DNA from: a virus
Direction: 5' to 3' (one strand)
Virus record (IMG/VR): IMGVR_UViG_3300044729_002678
Location: 1 to 64,000 of that record
Length of the DNA: 64,000 bases
Part shown: positions 1 to 8,874 of the stretch, in pieces
Layout of the letters: every line of letters starts with the position of its first letter
Position numbering within the stretch: position 1 is the stretch's first letter
Translations under genes and position numbers: made by a program
The notes under the pieces: generated by a model
What the model saw: the letters and a program-made list of their open reading frames with translations, nothing else
Told to the model about the DNA's origin: nothing
The model's database searches: none

Positions 1-761
1 TCTATTATGTCATATTCTAAACACCTATTAAAATTATCAATAATCGCATCTTCTTTTGATAAATAAAGTTCTGGTGTTAAATTATTTGGATCGAAGTTTT
101 CTTCTAGAAAAATAATACCATCTGTATTAAAATATTTTCCTATATTCGTATCTCCATAATATATTGGAATTGTTCCACAAGCAAAACAATCTAATATTTT
201 TTCACTCCAATACCCATCATATGAAGCATTTTCCATTGTTACAGAAAACATATAGTCTTGTAATGCATCTTCTTTATTTAAGAAATCTCTTATACCTCTT
301 CCATAAAGATCCAATTTATCTTTCAATTTTTTAGCCCATTCTAATCTATATAAATGTCCTTGACATTGAGTCTTATTTGATACTATCATAGAACACAGTT
401 TATCCTTTGGATAACAAGCGGGATTTTGTATCCAATATCCTGATGGGGGTAAGTAATAAAAGTTATCTTCTAAAGATACTATTGATCTATCATGACTTAT
501 TAAAAACTCAAAACATTTAGATATTTCTTTATGATACTTTTTTACATCATTAATTAACTCGGGTATTATACCAGATGATTCAACTATCCAGGCTATTTTT
601 TTCGATTCTTTATTTGATAAACCATCAATTATCGCTTCATCTACATAACATGTAATTTCTTTAGTTTGATTCTTTGCCCACGTAAAATAACTTGGTTTTT
701 TCCAAAACGTTGATGAATATGCGTGTTGAAATCCTCCCCCTATTAATCCTATTTCTAACAT
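1..761 (-). CDS. GT10-type fucosyltransferase, partial (3' end outside window)
   Basis: The frame opens with ATG at 759-761 and stays open to the window edge, giving at least 253 residues with no stop. The readable C-terminal half carries the signature of family GT10 alpha-1,3/4-fucosyltransferases: MIVSNK near residue 126, then DLYGRG, YMFSVTMENASYDGYWSEKI and IPIYYGDTNIGKYFN. These correspond to the donor-binding FxFxxEN..GYxTEK block and the following PVYxG segment of the family. The expected role is transfer of fucose, or a related 6-deoxy sugar, from GDP-sugar to a glycan. It starts one base after the stop of the methyltransferase gene upstream (TAA-T-ATG), so it belongs to the same operon. 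No signal peptide or membrane segment is seen in the visible part, so a cytoplasmic acceptor is likely. Family call fairly sure; acceptor unknown. Confidence 0.8.
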   Translation of the reverse strand, partial: MLEIGLIGGGFQHAYSSTFWKKPSYFTWAKNQTKEITCYVDEAIIDGLSNKESKKIAWIVESSGIIPELINDVKKYHKEISKCFEFLISHDRSIVSLEDNFYYLPPSGYWIQNPACYPKDKLCSMIVSNKTQCQGHLYRLEWAKKLKDKLDLYGRGIRDFLNKEDALQDYMFSVTMENASYDGYWSEKILDCFACGTIPIYYGDTNIGKYFNTDGIIFLEENFDPNNLTPELYLSKEDAIIDNFNRCLEYDII

Positions 762-762
762 A

Positions 763-1272
763 TTAATCAAGTTTGCAAACCAATATATCATCTACGATGT
801 GTCCATCCATAGTATAAAATGAATAATTCTGATTAATGGTTTTTATATAGTTAATGACGCTTTTATAATTAAGTGTTTCACTATAATTTTTCCAACATCT
901 GATATCATCTATTAATAATATGTGAGTATTTAATTGATGCGATTTTATATGTTCTAACTCCTCTAATATAGGAAACTCACTTATTCCAAATCCCGTACCT
1001 TCTCCTGAAAAATGTCCATCTAACCAAAAAGTTATTGGTTGATTTATATTTTTTATCACATCTCCTAATACTAAAGCAGAATCTCCTTTTATAATTTCAA
1101 CAGAATTATTGTCATAAAATCTTTGTTTACAAATATTGTAAAATTTATCGTATAACTCTATACTATAAACCTTATCATATCCTGCATTTAACGCCAATTG
1201 AATCCCATCTCCAACTAATGCGCCTGTTTCTACAAATATATTTGAATATTTAACTATTGTTTTTATTGGCAT
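763..1272 (-). CDS. Class I SAM-dependent methyltransferase-like protein
   Basis: A 169-residue protein with the N-terminal half of a Rossmann methyltransferase. FVETGALVGDGIQLAL (about residues 13-28) is the glycine-rich SAM loop after a first strand, YSIELY (36-41) is the second strand ending in an acidic residue, and IIKGDSALVL (60-69) is the third. FWLDGHFSGEGTG (82-94) and LLIDDIRCW (119-127) supply acidic residues usually near the active site. Short proteins of this type occur in phages and giant viruses beside glycosyltransferases; the substrate is usually unknown. In this cassette it could O-methylate a sugar. It lies between the trifunctional glycosyltransferase gene and the GT10 gene with tight spacing. 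No Shine-Dalgarno is visible; the start follows an A/T-only leader. Confidence 0.65.
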   Translation of the reverse strand: MPIKTIVKYSNIFVETGALVGDGIQLALNAGYDKVYSIELYDKFYNICKQRFYDNNSVEIIKGDSALVLGDVIKNINQPITFWLDGHFSGEGTGFGISEFPILEELEHIKSHQLNTHILLIDDIRCWKNYSETLNYKSVINYIKTINQNYSFYTMDGHIVDDILVCKLD

Positions 1273-1287
1273 AATTATTTTTTTATA

Positions 1288-3453
1288 TTATATACATATC
1301 CAATTTTCTGGAATTAAATCTTTTATGTTATTTTCTTTTAGAGATTCTCCAAACCATTTTTTTGGAGCTATAACTTTTTTATTCGTATTGTTGTTTAACC
1401 AAGCTCCCCACCAACTAAAGCTACTATTTGCTATTATATTACTTTTACACATAGTCATTAAATATAAATCAATATAATCTTTTTCATTTTCAATTATAGT
1501 ATATTTATTTTCAGTAAATGTTTTTTTTGCATAATTGATATCATCGCTAAAAACTAAAAAAATTACATCGTTATCGAAATTATCAATTGCGTTTTGATAA
1601 TATTGTATATCACAAATAGGATGATGATCTTTACTTAACAAGTAATCTCCTCTTCTTATATGTAAACTTACAGTATTTTCTTTTAACAATTCTGCATATT
1701 TTGCATCTATATATTCTTTGTCTTTTTTGTTTATTTTAAATAATTCTAATATGCTATCTCTGTTATGAGAAAAATATTTTTCACTTTGAAAATGACCTTC
1801 TAAATATAAATTTTTTTCAAATTTGTATGATATTGGATAATATTCAAATCCCGGTTGTTTCCAAATATCAAAATTGGTTGGATTTTCTATAAAATCTATT
1901 TTAGAGTATATACCATTGACATATTGTAATGGATCGGATATTTTCCCATCTAAAGATTGATAAACTCCATTTTTAGTACTTACTTTTAAAGAACACCCAT
2001 TATCTATTGCAAAAGAATATGCGGCCGCTATTTGAAACATTTGATTGCCTAATCTTCCTAACATTCTTGGACTAACGTACTTTTGTTTATTGTCACTTAT
2101 AACTGAATATGGTTTTATTGATCGTATGTAATTCTCCGATTCTCTATTTTCATTATAATCCTTTGCCGTTCTTATCGAATTCTCTTCTGACTCATTATAA
2201 ACATAACACAAATAATCTACTATACCTATTTTCTCTCTCGGTGATTGTTCCATAGCAGAACACATTAACGCCACATCATCTCCAAATCTAATCCATTCAT
2301 CTTTATAAATGAAATCTTTTTCATTAATATTTTTAAATAAAAAACCTTTCATTGTTTTTAAATGACTTGCTGTAAATGGGTATTGTCTGTATGTATTATA
2401 TCTGTGTACAATATCAGGATGATCAAGTCCGTGAGCTGGGGATTGTTTTAAACTAGGATAGCACAACATTTTTGAATAAGTTACCCAAACTTTATTTTGT
2501 ATGTAATATTTAACAACATTTTCAAATACATTACTATAAGAAATCCAATCATCCCCATCAATAAAAATTACAATATCTTCATAATCTACAAAATTTTTTG
2601 CATGATTCATAAAAGAGTATGCTTTACTCATATTCTTCTGATTTTTAATTAATGTAAAATTTGTATTATCTCCTATGAGATATTTTGCTATATCGTATGT
2701 ATCGTCTGAAGAATGATCATCTATATATAGTACTTCATAATTCTTAAATTTCTGCTCTAATATGCTTTCTATATTTGTTTGAGTCCATTTTTCGTTATTG
2801 TATGTCGTAACTATCACTTTTATTTTTGGAGCTCTTATATATAAAGCATCACCCCAGTTTGCATGAGTCCAAATCGTTTCTAATCGTATAAAACCCCGAT
2901 TATATAGAAAATTATCAATATCATCAATGATGTCGCAATCTTCATATAATTCCTCTTTATTAACTTCTGTATATATGTAATCTATATTTTGTAAATAGTC
3001 ACCCAAACTCTTTATAGCTCTTAATTCTACGCCTTGCAAATCTAAATTAAGGAAATTGTATTTACTAATGCTTAACTTATTATTATCTATAATAGTGTCT
3101 ATTCTCTTTGTTATCACTTCAATTTTTTGCACAACATCTATCTGCGGATAAAAGTTTTTGTGATTTTTTAATTTTAATATAGATGAACTTTCGCCATTAT
3201 TAGTTATATTGAATTCCACTTTTTTTCCATCGGTATCACTAATGGCTTCATTGATGATAATATTATTTTTCTCGTCTACTAAGTACTTTTTACAAAATTC
3301 ACTTTTTTCTGGATTCGCCTCTATCCAAACAATATTATCAATACCTATTTTTTTATATAACGAAGATTCTTCTGCCTCATGTGCCCCACAATGTATGATT
3401 CCTTTAATATTTAAATCATACTTCTTTATTAACTCATTAAGATTTATTAGCAT
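1288..3453 (-). CDS. Three-domain FkbM methyltransferase / GT2 / GT11 fucosyltransferase fusion
   Basis: A single 721-residue frame with three catalytic domains in order. Residues ~1-205: FkbM-type SAM methyltransferase, with GIIHCGAHEAEE (17-28), VWIEANP and LDLQGVELRAIKS (~136). Residues ~208-440: GT-A fold GT2 glycosyltransferase, with VIVTTYNNEKW (~213), YIDDHSSDDT and the metal-binding FIDGDDW (~296). Residues ~455-721: GT11 alpha-1,2-fucosyltransferase, with MLGRLGNQMFQIAAAY (~462), donor-binding HIRRGDY (~601) and SSFSWWGAWL (~681). All signature residues look intact. The protein would add a sugar, fucosylate it on O2 and methylate an O-group, probably as successive steps on one glycan. 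No membrane anchor is seen. It begins 6 bp after the upstream SDR gene. Domain calls are strong; the order of reactions and the acceptor are inference. Confidence 0.88.
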   Translation of the reverse strand: MLINLNELIKKYDLNIKGIIHCGAHEAEESSLYKKIGIDNIVWIEANPEKSEFCKKYLVDEKNNIIINEAISDTDGKKVEFNITNNGESSSILKLKNHKNFYPQIDVVQKIEVITKRIDTIIDNNKLSISKYNFLNLDLQGVELRAIKSLGDYLQNIDYIYTEVNKEELYEDCDIIDDIDNFLYNRGFIRLETIWTHANWGDALYIRAPKIKVIVTTYNNEKWTQTNIESILEQKFKNYEVLYIDDHSSDDTYDIAKYLIGDNTNFTLIKNQKNMSKAYSFMNHAKNFVDYEDIVIFIDGDDWISYSNVFENVVKYYIQNKVWVTYSKMLCYPSLKQSPAHGLDHPDIVHRYNTYRQYPFTASHLKTMKGFLFKNINEKDFIYKDEWIRFGDDVALMCSAMEQSPREKIGIVDYLCYVYNESEENSIRTAKDYNENRESENYIRSIKPYSVISDNKQKYVSPRMLGRLGNQMFQIAAAYSFAIDNGCSLKVSTKNGVYQSLDGKISDPLQYVNGIYSKIDFIENPTNFDIWKQPGFEYYPISYKFEKNLYLEGHFQSEKYFSHNRDSILELFKINKKDKEYIDAKYAELLKENTVSLHIRRGDYLLSKDHHPICDIQYYQNAIDNFDNDVIFLVFSDDINYAKKTFTENKYTIIENEKDYIDLYLMTMCKSNIIANSSFSWWGAWLNNNTNKKVIAPKKWFGESLKENNIKDLIPENWICI

Positions 3454-3459
3454 TTATTT

Positions 3460-4305
3460 TTATTTTTTATAATGATTAATTAATTTTTTAACAATTTTAT
3501 CAATATCGTATTTACAACTGTATCCATAATTTTTTAATTTAGTTGTATCCAAATATGAATTTTTAACTTGTACTATATTATGAAAGTGAGTAGGTTTTAT
3601 TTCTACGATATTGGATTTTGAATTAGATATATCTATAGCCTTTTTTATTATATTTAGAAACAAATATGGTTTACCGCTACCTACATTAATAATTTCATTA
3701 ACTGGTGCTTTATTTATACAATGGTGAATAGCTTCACATACATCATCTACATAAATATAATCTCTCAATACATTACCACCATAATAAAGTTCCACATCAT
3801 TATTTTCTACTATTTCTTTTATTAAAAACTGTAAAGCATTTTTCTTTTTTGAAATTTTATTATCGCCTTCTCCCAATACATTTGCCAATCTAAATATTCT
3901 ATACTTTATATCGAATGTGTTGCAAAAACTTATTATTAATTGTTCAGCGCATCTTTTTGTTATAGAATAAAAACCGGTTGGGTTACATGCTAAATCATCT
4001 TCTTTAAACGGAATTTTTGTATTTTGCCCATACACGAACCATGAACTAACAAAATTAAAAATAGTGTCTGAATTATTTTTTGTATGATCTAATACATTCA
4101 TTAGTACTTTTAAATTTGTATCTATATCTATGTGCAAATTATTGTGAATATTATAATTATCTATTGTACTTATTAAGTATAATATATTATTAGACTTTGG
4201 TTGATAATCATATTTTTCGTTTTTTAATATCGAATCTTTATACATTTCGCAAAATCTTTGGCCTATAAAGCCATTTCCTCCAAAAACATTTATTTTATTT
4301 ATCAT
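3460..4305 (-). CDS. NAD-dependent sugar epimerase/dehydratase (SDR family)
   Basis: A 281-residue extended-type short-chain dehydrogenase. The N-terminus INVFGGNGFIGQRF holds the GxxGxxG dinucleotide-binding loop at about residues 8-15. A Ser-rich stretch (NFVSSWFVYG, ~105) precedes the catalytic YSITK (Tyr-x-x-x-Lys, ~133-137). RLANVLGEGD (~158) and the YIYVDDVCEAIHHCI segment (~203) are typical of nucleotide-sugar epimerases/reductases such as GalE, RmlD and GDP-fucose synthase. It probably epimerises or reduces a nucleotide-linked hexose for the transferases around it. Given two fucosyltransferase domains nearby, a GDP-deoxyhexose is an attractive substrate, but the sequence does not decide this. 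It is slightly shorter than the ~310-330 residues common in the family. Confidence 0.8.
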   Translation of the reverse strand: MINKINVFGGNGFIGQRFCEMYKDSILKNEKYDYQPKSNNILYLISTIDNYNIHNNLHIDIDTNLKVLMNVLDHTKNNSDTIFNFVSSWFVYGQNTKIPFKEDDLACNPTGFYSITKRCAEQLIISFCNTFDIKYRIFRLANVLGEGDNKISKKKNALQFLIKEIVENNDVELYYGGNVLRDYIYVDDVCEAIHHCINKAPVNEIINVGSGKPYLFLNIIKKAIDISNSKSNIVEIKPTHFHNIVQVKNSYLDTTKLKNYGYSCKYDIDKIVKKLINHYKK

Positions 4306-4309
4306 TGTT

Positions 4310-4963
4310 TTATATTTTATAATTTTCTAAAATAGAAATTTTATCAATAGCTTGCTGAGTTAATTTTCCATGAAAACCAAAAGTTTTATTGAGATCATAT
4401 TCACAATCAGATATTTGATGTTCGAGAGAGAATTTACACGCTACTTCTACGGGTGCATATTTTATACCTTTTGAAGTAAATAAATCATAATAATAATTAG
4501 TTACTAAAACATCATTATGTATTCCTTCAATATATGGGTTTTGTTTTTCTAAATTTAAGAATTTTTTACTTTTTAAAACGAATCCCCCATTACCAACTCT
4601 ATTTTTTATACACCAATCTAAGTTGTTAGGCCATGGTGCGCCTATATAATCATAATTAAAAAATTGATTATTCCACAAAAATGGATTAATTATGAAACCA
4701 TCATCTTGTATAGACAACATATAATCTGTTTGTATAATATCTGGCAATTCTTCCATTGCGAATCTATTTATAGTCCCATGCGTATGTTTTATTGTATTCT
4801 CATATCTAATATGATTAGGTAATTGTTCTGGTTTATAATGTGATATTAATAATATCTCTCCAAAATTTATATACCTAGAACTATACTGCAATGCTTTAAT
4901 AGATTTTTCTGGACTTACGCAGTCTATTGCTAATAGTGTGATATTTTTTAAATCTATTTTCAA
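4310..4963 (-). CDS. DUF5672-like glycosyltransferase
   Basis: A 217-residue protein resembling the DUF5672 family, which is found in polysaccharide and virus glycan clusters and is thought to be GT-A-like. Visible landmarks are TDYMLSIQDDGFIINP (about residues 79-94; the QDDG is a DxD-like metal site), NYDYIGAPWP (~103), RVGNGGFVLKSKKFL (~121) and FGFHGK near the C-terminus. It starts with ATG overlapping the TGA/TAG end of the upstream oxygenase gene by four bases, so the two are translationally coupled. It probably transfers a sugar in the cassette's pathway; donor and acceptor are unknown. No transmembrane segment is evident. Confidence 0.65.
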   Translation of the reverse strand: MKIDLKNITLLAIDCVSPEKSIKALQYSSRYINFGEILLISHYKPEQLPNHIRYENTIKHTHGTINRFAMEELPDIIQTDYMLSIQDDGFIINPFLWNNQFFNYDYIGAPWPNNLDWCIKNRVGNGGFVLKSKKFLNLEKQNPYIEGIHNDVLVTNYYYDLFTSKGIKYAPVEVACKFSLEHQISDCEYDLNKTFGFHGKLTQQAIDKISILENYKI

Positions 4964-5727
4964 CTTACATAAATTAATTTTGCCGTATCGTAATTAGATC
5001 TCTTTCTTATTAATTCTAATACACTTTCATCATTTTTTTGACTATCTGTTGGTGCAAATAACGCCCTACTTCTTTTATCAATGTCTTTCGGAGTATCACA
5101 AAGATAATAAATAGCTAAACTTTTTCTATACTTATTATCAGAACAATTTACCTCTCTACTCATTCCGTGCCAAGAATTTTGAGTTGTATCAAATAATATT
5201 GCTTTATTAAAGCCTACTTCTATTTCTTTTTCTAATTTAGAAGCATCCTTATTCCAAAGACCAAAATGACCACCATATTCATCTTTCCAATCCTCACACA
5301 AGTATATTATTAAATTTAATTTTCTTTGTAGCTTTAAATGAGGGTGTATAGAATAATCTAAATGGGGATTTAATTTTCCCCCATTAGAATGTATGTGCCA
5401 ACCTCCGCCGTGCAAGCCGTAATCTGGATATAAACGAATGTTAAATATGTTAGATAATAATTCTAAGATTATGGGAGAATTTAAAAAAGTAAAAATTTCA
5501 TAGGTATTCGTTGGAAATTTTCTCCAATCACTTAACAATTTTTTATCTTCTATTTTATTCTTATAATTAAACCAAACGTCATCATTAAAATCTGGAAATT
5601 CTTTTGATAATTCATTAGCGAAATTTTCATCTAAAAAATTATCTATTACAGCATGATTATATGGACTAGATTGTATATTACAATTTAATATTGAAGATAT
5701 AATTTGTTTTTTGGTTTGCGAATTCAT
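4960..5727 (-). CDS. 2-oxoglutarate/Fe(II)-dependent oxygenase
   Basis: A 255-residue protein of the prolyl-4-hydroxylase-like 2OG-Fe(II) oxygenase superfamily. The double-stranded beta-helix landmarks are present. LNPHLDYS (~116-123) gives the first metal ligands His-x-Asp, NSWHGMSRE (~187) gives the distal His, and YRKSLAIYYL (~200) gives the Arg that binds the 2-oxoglutarate C5 carboxylate. GGGWHIHSNGG just before the HxD strand and YGGHFGLW are usual in the family. It hydroxylates a small molecule, sugar or protein side chain. Its place between sugar transferases suggests glycan or sugar-precursor hydroxylation, or hydroxylation of an amino acid to create a glycosylation site; this is inference. 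It overlaps the DUF5672-like gene downstream by 4 bp. Confidence 0.78.
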   Translation of the reverse strand: MNSQTKKQIISSILNCNIQSSPYNHAVIDNFLDENFANELSKEFPDFNDDVWFNYKNKIEDKKLLSDWRKFPTNTYEIFTFLNSPIILELLSNIFNIRLYPDYGLHGGGWHIHSNGGKLNPHLDYSIHPHLKLQRKLNLIIYLCEDWKDEYGGHFGLWNKDASKLEKEIEVGFNKAILFDTTQNSWHGMSREVNCSDNKYRKSLAIYYLCDTPKDIDKRSRALFAPTDSQKNDESVLELIRKRSNYDTAKLIYVS

Positions 5728-5739
5728 AATTATCTATTT

Positions 5740-6732
5740 TTATTTATTAAAATACGGTTTACACAAATTATTAATATATTCTTGCTCAATATCTTTTTGA
5801 CCTTCTGTACAACCGTAAGCCATATGTATTCCGCAAGAATTTCTAACATACACAGGATGCATGTTTTTTATTTTTGAATACACATTCATTTGACCTTCAT
5901 CCCAACCGTCTTTAAAAGTAGATTGACTTTCTTTCCAAAATTCAGTTTTAATAAATGTTAAATTGTTGCAAAAATAAACTGTATTGTAATGCATAAGACT
6001 ATACTGTCTTTTATTGAAAATTAAATCTTGATTTTGAATAAAAGTTTTCGCTATTTCCATATTATATCTATGAGAAAATCTTGCTGGGTGGAAACCTTTT
6101 GCGAGTTGCATATACGCCGGAAGATTTATATTCTCTATAGGATTAAATCCATCCATAAATTTCCAATAATCCTCATAATCCCATTTTGTTTGATTTTCTA
6201 TATATTGTTGAACTTTGTTATAATTACAACCCCAAATTCCTAAATTATTTTTTACTCCCTCAGTTAAAAATATTTTTCTAAAATAATTTTTTTGCTCTTC
6301 GTTAAGGAAATCATCTATGAAAAAATCAACAGTCGGTATTCCATTTTGAATTATGGGTATTAGTACTGATACATCACTTTGATCTAAGATATTTACATTT
6401 TCTATTATGTAATCCCAAACATGAGAATTTATAAATGTATCATCATCCCATTTACATGAATATTCAAATTCCGATTTATGAGCTAATTCAACTTTATGTA
6501 TATATTCATCATCATTCATACATTGAATTACAATATCTATGTTTTCATATTTATCATTAGTTAATTCTTCAACCCATTTTTGTTCTTCTAACGCGTTTAT
6601 ATAGACATGTAAATTTACTTTTTCTAAATTATTTTTTTTAATTTTAGAAAATTGATCTAAACACATTTTAGTAAACCAAAATCTATCTTTGTAATGATTC
6701 CCATACGCCGTAAATAAATTTATTTGTATCAT
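5740..6732 (-). CDS. Putative GT-A glycosyltransferase
   Basis: A 330-residue protein not firmly assigned to a family. The N-terminus (INLFTAYGNHYKDRFW) followed by alternating strand/helix segments, and CKWDDDTFINSHVW (about residues 93-106) with a DDD motif where GT-A enzymes bind the divalent metal and nucleotide sugar, suggest a GT-A transferase similar to GT2. The C-terminal third has many aromatics (RYNMEIAKTF, KEFWKESQ-like stretches) and a conserved-looking CGIHMAYGCTEGQ. The context is nine other sugar genes. It could instead be a non-catalytic member. The leader before the ATG is A/T only, without a Shine-Dalgarno. Confidence 0.55.
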   Translation of the reverse strand: MIQINLFTAYGNHYKDRFWFTKMCLDQFSKIKKNNLEKVNLHVYINALEEQKWVEELTNDKYENIDIVIQCMNDDEYIHKVELAHKSEFEYSCKWDDDTFINSHVWDYIIENVNILDQSDVSVLIPIIQNGIPTVDFFIDDFLNEEQKNYFRKIFLTEGVKNNLGIWGCNYNKVQQYIENQTKWDYEDYWKFMDGFNPIENINLPAYMQLAKGFHPARFSHRYNMEIAKTFIQNQDLIFNKRQYSLMHYNTVYFCNNLTFIKTEFWKESQSTFKDGWDEGQMNVYSKIKNMHPVYVRNSCGIHMAYGCTEGQKDIEQEYINNLCKPYFNK

Positions 6733-6754
6733 TTTGTTTCTATTATTTTTAATT

Positions 6755-7732
6755 TTAAATTAATACTTTATTCATATATTTTAACCATATTTGTTTATGG
6801 TAAAAAGATTTATAACTCTCTTTAGCGGTTCTACTACAACAATTATAAAAATCTTTATCTTCTTTTAATTTCTTTGCTAATTTTTTTGCACTTTCTACAT
6901 CATGTACATCAACTGATAATTCGGTATGGCAAATTCTTTGAGTGTCCACATTTTTATTTCCTATACATGGTATCCCAAAGTAAGCACAATTCAAACTAAA
7001 TGTTCCTGCTGCAACTGTAGGCATTAAATGTACAGCATATTTAAATGAACTTAATTGTTTCATCCAATCTGTCCAAAGTACTCTTGGTAAATGATTAAAT
7101 AGTTGTTCTTCTCCCTCACGCATAGCATGGGATGTTTGTCCCCAAATTGGTAAATCAAACTCTCTAGCAACCATATAACTTTCAAACCCACCATACCATC
7201 TTGCAAAATTACCACCTATAATCACCTTATCTTCGGTTATTGGTTTAATATCTTTAATGGTTTCCTCAATCATTAAGGTAGGAATTACATCTATACTTTT
7301 GTTTGGAAATAATCCCCTATAGTATTTAGTATCTTCAACATTATGTGCAAATATACCATCAAATTCTGATAGCATATTATAAAAATTAATTTGGTCGCCC
7401 AATTCATAATCATTAAACCACCAATGCGGTCCTTCTTGAATATAATAAACTTTTTTGTTTTTTTGTTTTAATTCCCCAATAAAATTAGATTCTAACAATT
7501 TAGAAATGGGGTTTTCTCCATTTACTATTTTACTACCAGCTGCGTTTAAAAATACCATTCCTTTTGGGAATATAACAAAAACAACATCATAATCAATCAC
7601 ATCATATATATTGTGTATATTATAATGGTCTGCACCCAACGCACACATCCATGCGAATTCAGTTCGCATATTAGGATGATTGGATGGAACTTTACCAATG
7701 AATCCCATTTCGGTTAGGAAAGCTATTTTCAT
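6755..7732 (-). CDS. Putative GT-B glycosyltransferase
   Basis: A 325-residue protein with a GT-B-like layout. The N-terminal Rossmann half starts MKIAFLTEMGFIG, and a middle linker contains YYIQEGPHWWFND. The C-terminal half has VIIGGNFARWYGG (~167), LPIWGQTSHAM and a helix/strand unit, VHLMPTVAAGTFSLNCAYFG followed by IPCIGNKN (~233-260), which resembles the nucleotide-sugar site of GT4/GT-B enzymes where an E or S/T cluster precedes G-x-P. I do not see the usual EPFG glutamate. It overlaps the PLP enzyme gene upstream by 4 bp (ATGA-type), so the two are co-translated. Function beyond sugar transfer is unassigned. Confidence 0.55.
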   Translation of the reverse strand: MKIAFLTEMGFIGKVPSNHPNMRTEFAWMCALGADHYNIHNIYDVIDYDVVFVIFPKGMVFLNAAGSKIVNGENPISKLLESNFIGELKQKNKKVYYIQEGPHWWFNDYELGDQINFYNMLSEFDGIFAHNVEDTKYYRGLFPNKSIDVIPTLMIEETIKDIKPITEDKVIIGGNFARWYGGFESYMVAREFDLPIWGQTSHAMREGEEQLFNHLPRVLWTDWMKQLSSFKYAVHLMPTVAAGTFSLNCAYFGIPCIGNKNVDTQRICHTELSVDVHDVESAKKLAKKLKEDKDFYNCCSRTAKESYKSFYHKQIWLKYMNKVLI

Positions 7733-8874
7733 TTACTAAAAAATTCTTTAATTTTATCACAAACATAATCCACATCTTCAATTGTCATTCCGTGGTGTGC
7801 CCCTAATAGGAAACCATTCTTCATAATAGTATCGGAATTTTGAAATGGTTGTAAGTATTCTCTATAAATTGGATGCCTGGTTACATTTCCTGCAAAGGTT
7901 ACTCGGGTTTGAATATTATTTTCCTCTAAAAAATGCAATAATTCATATCTTTTTTCAGTTTGAAGTGGAATTGCTAACCAATTAGGTTTAATGCTATCAT
8001 CAGGTAATAATATTTCTTCTACATCTTTTAAATTTTCTAAATACCTTTCAATATTATTCCTTCTAATCTTTTCAAACTCACCAAATCTCTCCAATTGAAC
8101 TAAACCAAACGCGGCATTCATTTCTGATGACTTCATATTGTATCCTAAAACACCATATAAAAACTTATAATCATATGGTATCCCATCTACGCTATGATTG
8201 AATCTATCCGACATTGCTTCTGAATTATCTCCTATTCTTCCCCAATCTCTAAATTGTAAACAGGTATTACGATATTGTTCATTATTAAACATTACCATTC
8301 CACCCGAACCACCTGCGGTAATTACATGTGATGCATAGAAGCTTGTAGTGGCAATATCGGTTTCAGTAGTGTAGGTAACAGTATCGGCTGAATCTTCAAT
8401 CAGTATAATATCTTCTCTACCCATTTTAATTAGACCCTCTTTGATTTTTTTCCAATCAGGCTTATTTCCAATTAAATTAGGTAGCATAAGAACCTTAACA
8501 TCATCGGTAACAACGCTTAATACCTCATCTACATTAGCAACATATGTGTTTAAATCAACATCTACAAATATAGGAACTAATCCTAATTGAATAATAGGGG
8601 CTAATGTAGTAGAAAATGTACAAGCAGGCGTAATTACTTTAGTTCCTTTTGGTAATAGTAAACTTGCTAACGCAAGTAAACACGCCGAAGAGCCTGAATT
8701 TACAAATACTCCGTATTTTTTACCGAAGTATTTTGCAATTTTTTCTTCAAATTCAATTGACTTAGGACCAAAGCCGGCCAACCAACCTGATCGTAAGCAA
8801 TCAACAACTGCTTGAATTTCTTGTTCCCCATAAGATTCAAATTTATTAGGGGCGTACCATACTTTTTTCTTCAT
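7729..8874 (-). CDS. PLP-dependent sugar 3-dehydratase, DegT/RfbH-ColD type
   Basis: A 381-residue DegT/DnrJ/EryC1/StrS fold enzyme. NSGSSACLLALASL (~58-71) binds the PLP phosphate, FSTTLAPIIQLGLVPIFVDV (~88-107) is the next conserved block, and LIEDSADTV (~158) supplies the Asp that contacts the pyridine N. The block SFYASHVITAGGSGG (~178-192) aligns with SFxxxKxxTxGEGG of the aminotransferases. The Schiff-base Lys is replaced by His, as in CDP-4-keto-6-deoxyglucose 3-dehydrase (E1/RfbH) and GDP-4-keto-6-deoxymannose 3-dehydratase (ColD). This points to 3-deoxygenation of a 4-keto-6-deoxy sugar rather than transamination. The four-Cys 2Fe-2S cluster of RfbH is not obvious, so the ColD type fits better. 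It overlaps both neighbours by 4 bp. Confidence 0.8.
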   Translation of the reverse strand: MKKKVWYAPNKFESYGEQEIQAVVDCLRSGWLAGFGPKSIEFEEKIAKYFGKKYGVFVNSGSSACLLALASLLLPKGTKVITPACTFSTTLAPIIQLGLVPIFVDVDLNTYVANVDEVLSVVTDDVKVLMLPNLIGNKPDWKKIKEGLIKMGREDIILIEDSADTVTYTTETDIATTSFYASHVITAGGSGGMVMFNNEQYRNTCLQFRDWGRIGDNSEAMSDRFNHSVDGIPYDYKFLYGVLGYNMKSSEMNAAFGLVQLERFGEFEKIRRNNIERYLENLKDVEEILLPDDSIKPNWLAIPLQTEKRYELLHFLEENNIQTRVTFAGNVTRHPIYREYLQPFQNSDTIMKNGFLLGAHHGMTIEDVDYVCDKIKEFFSK

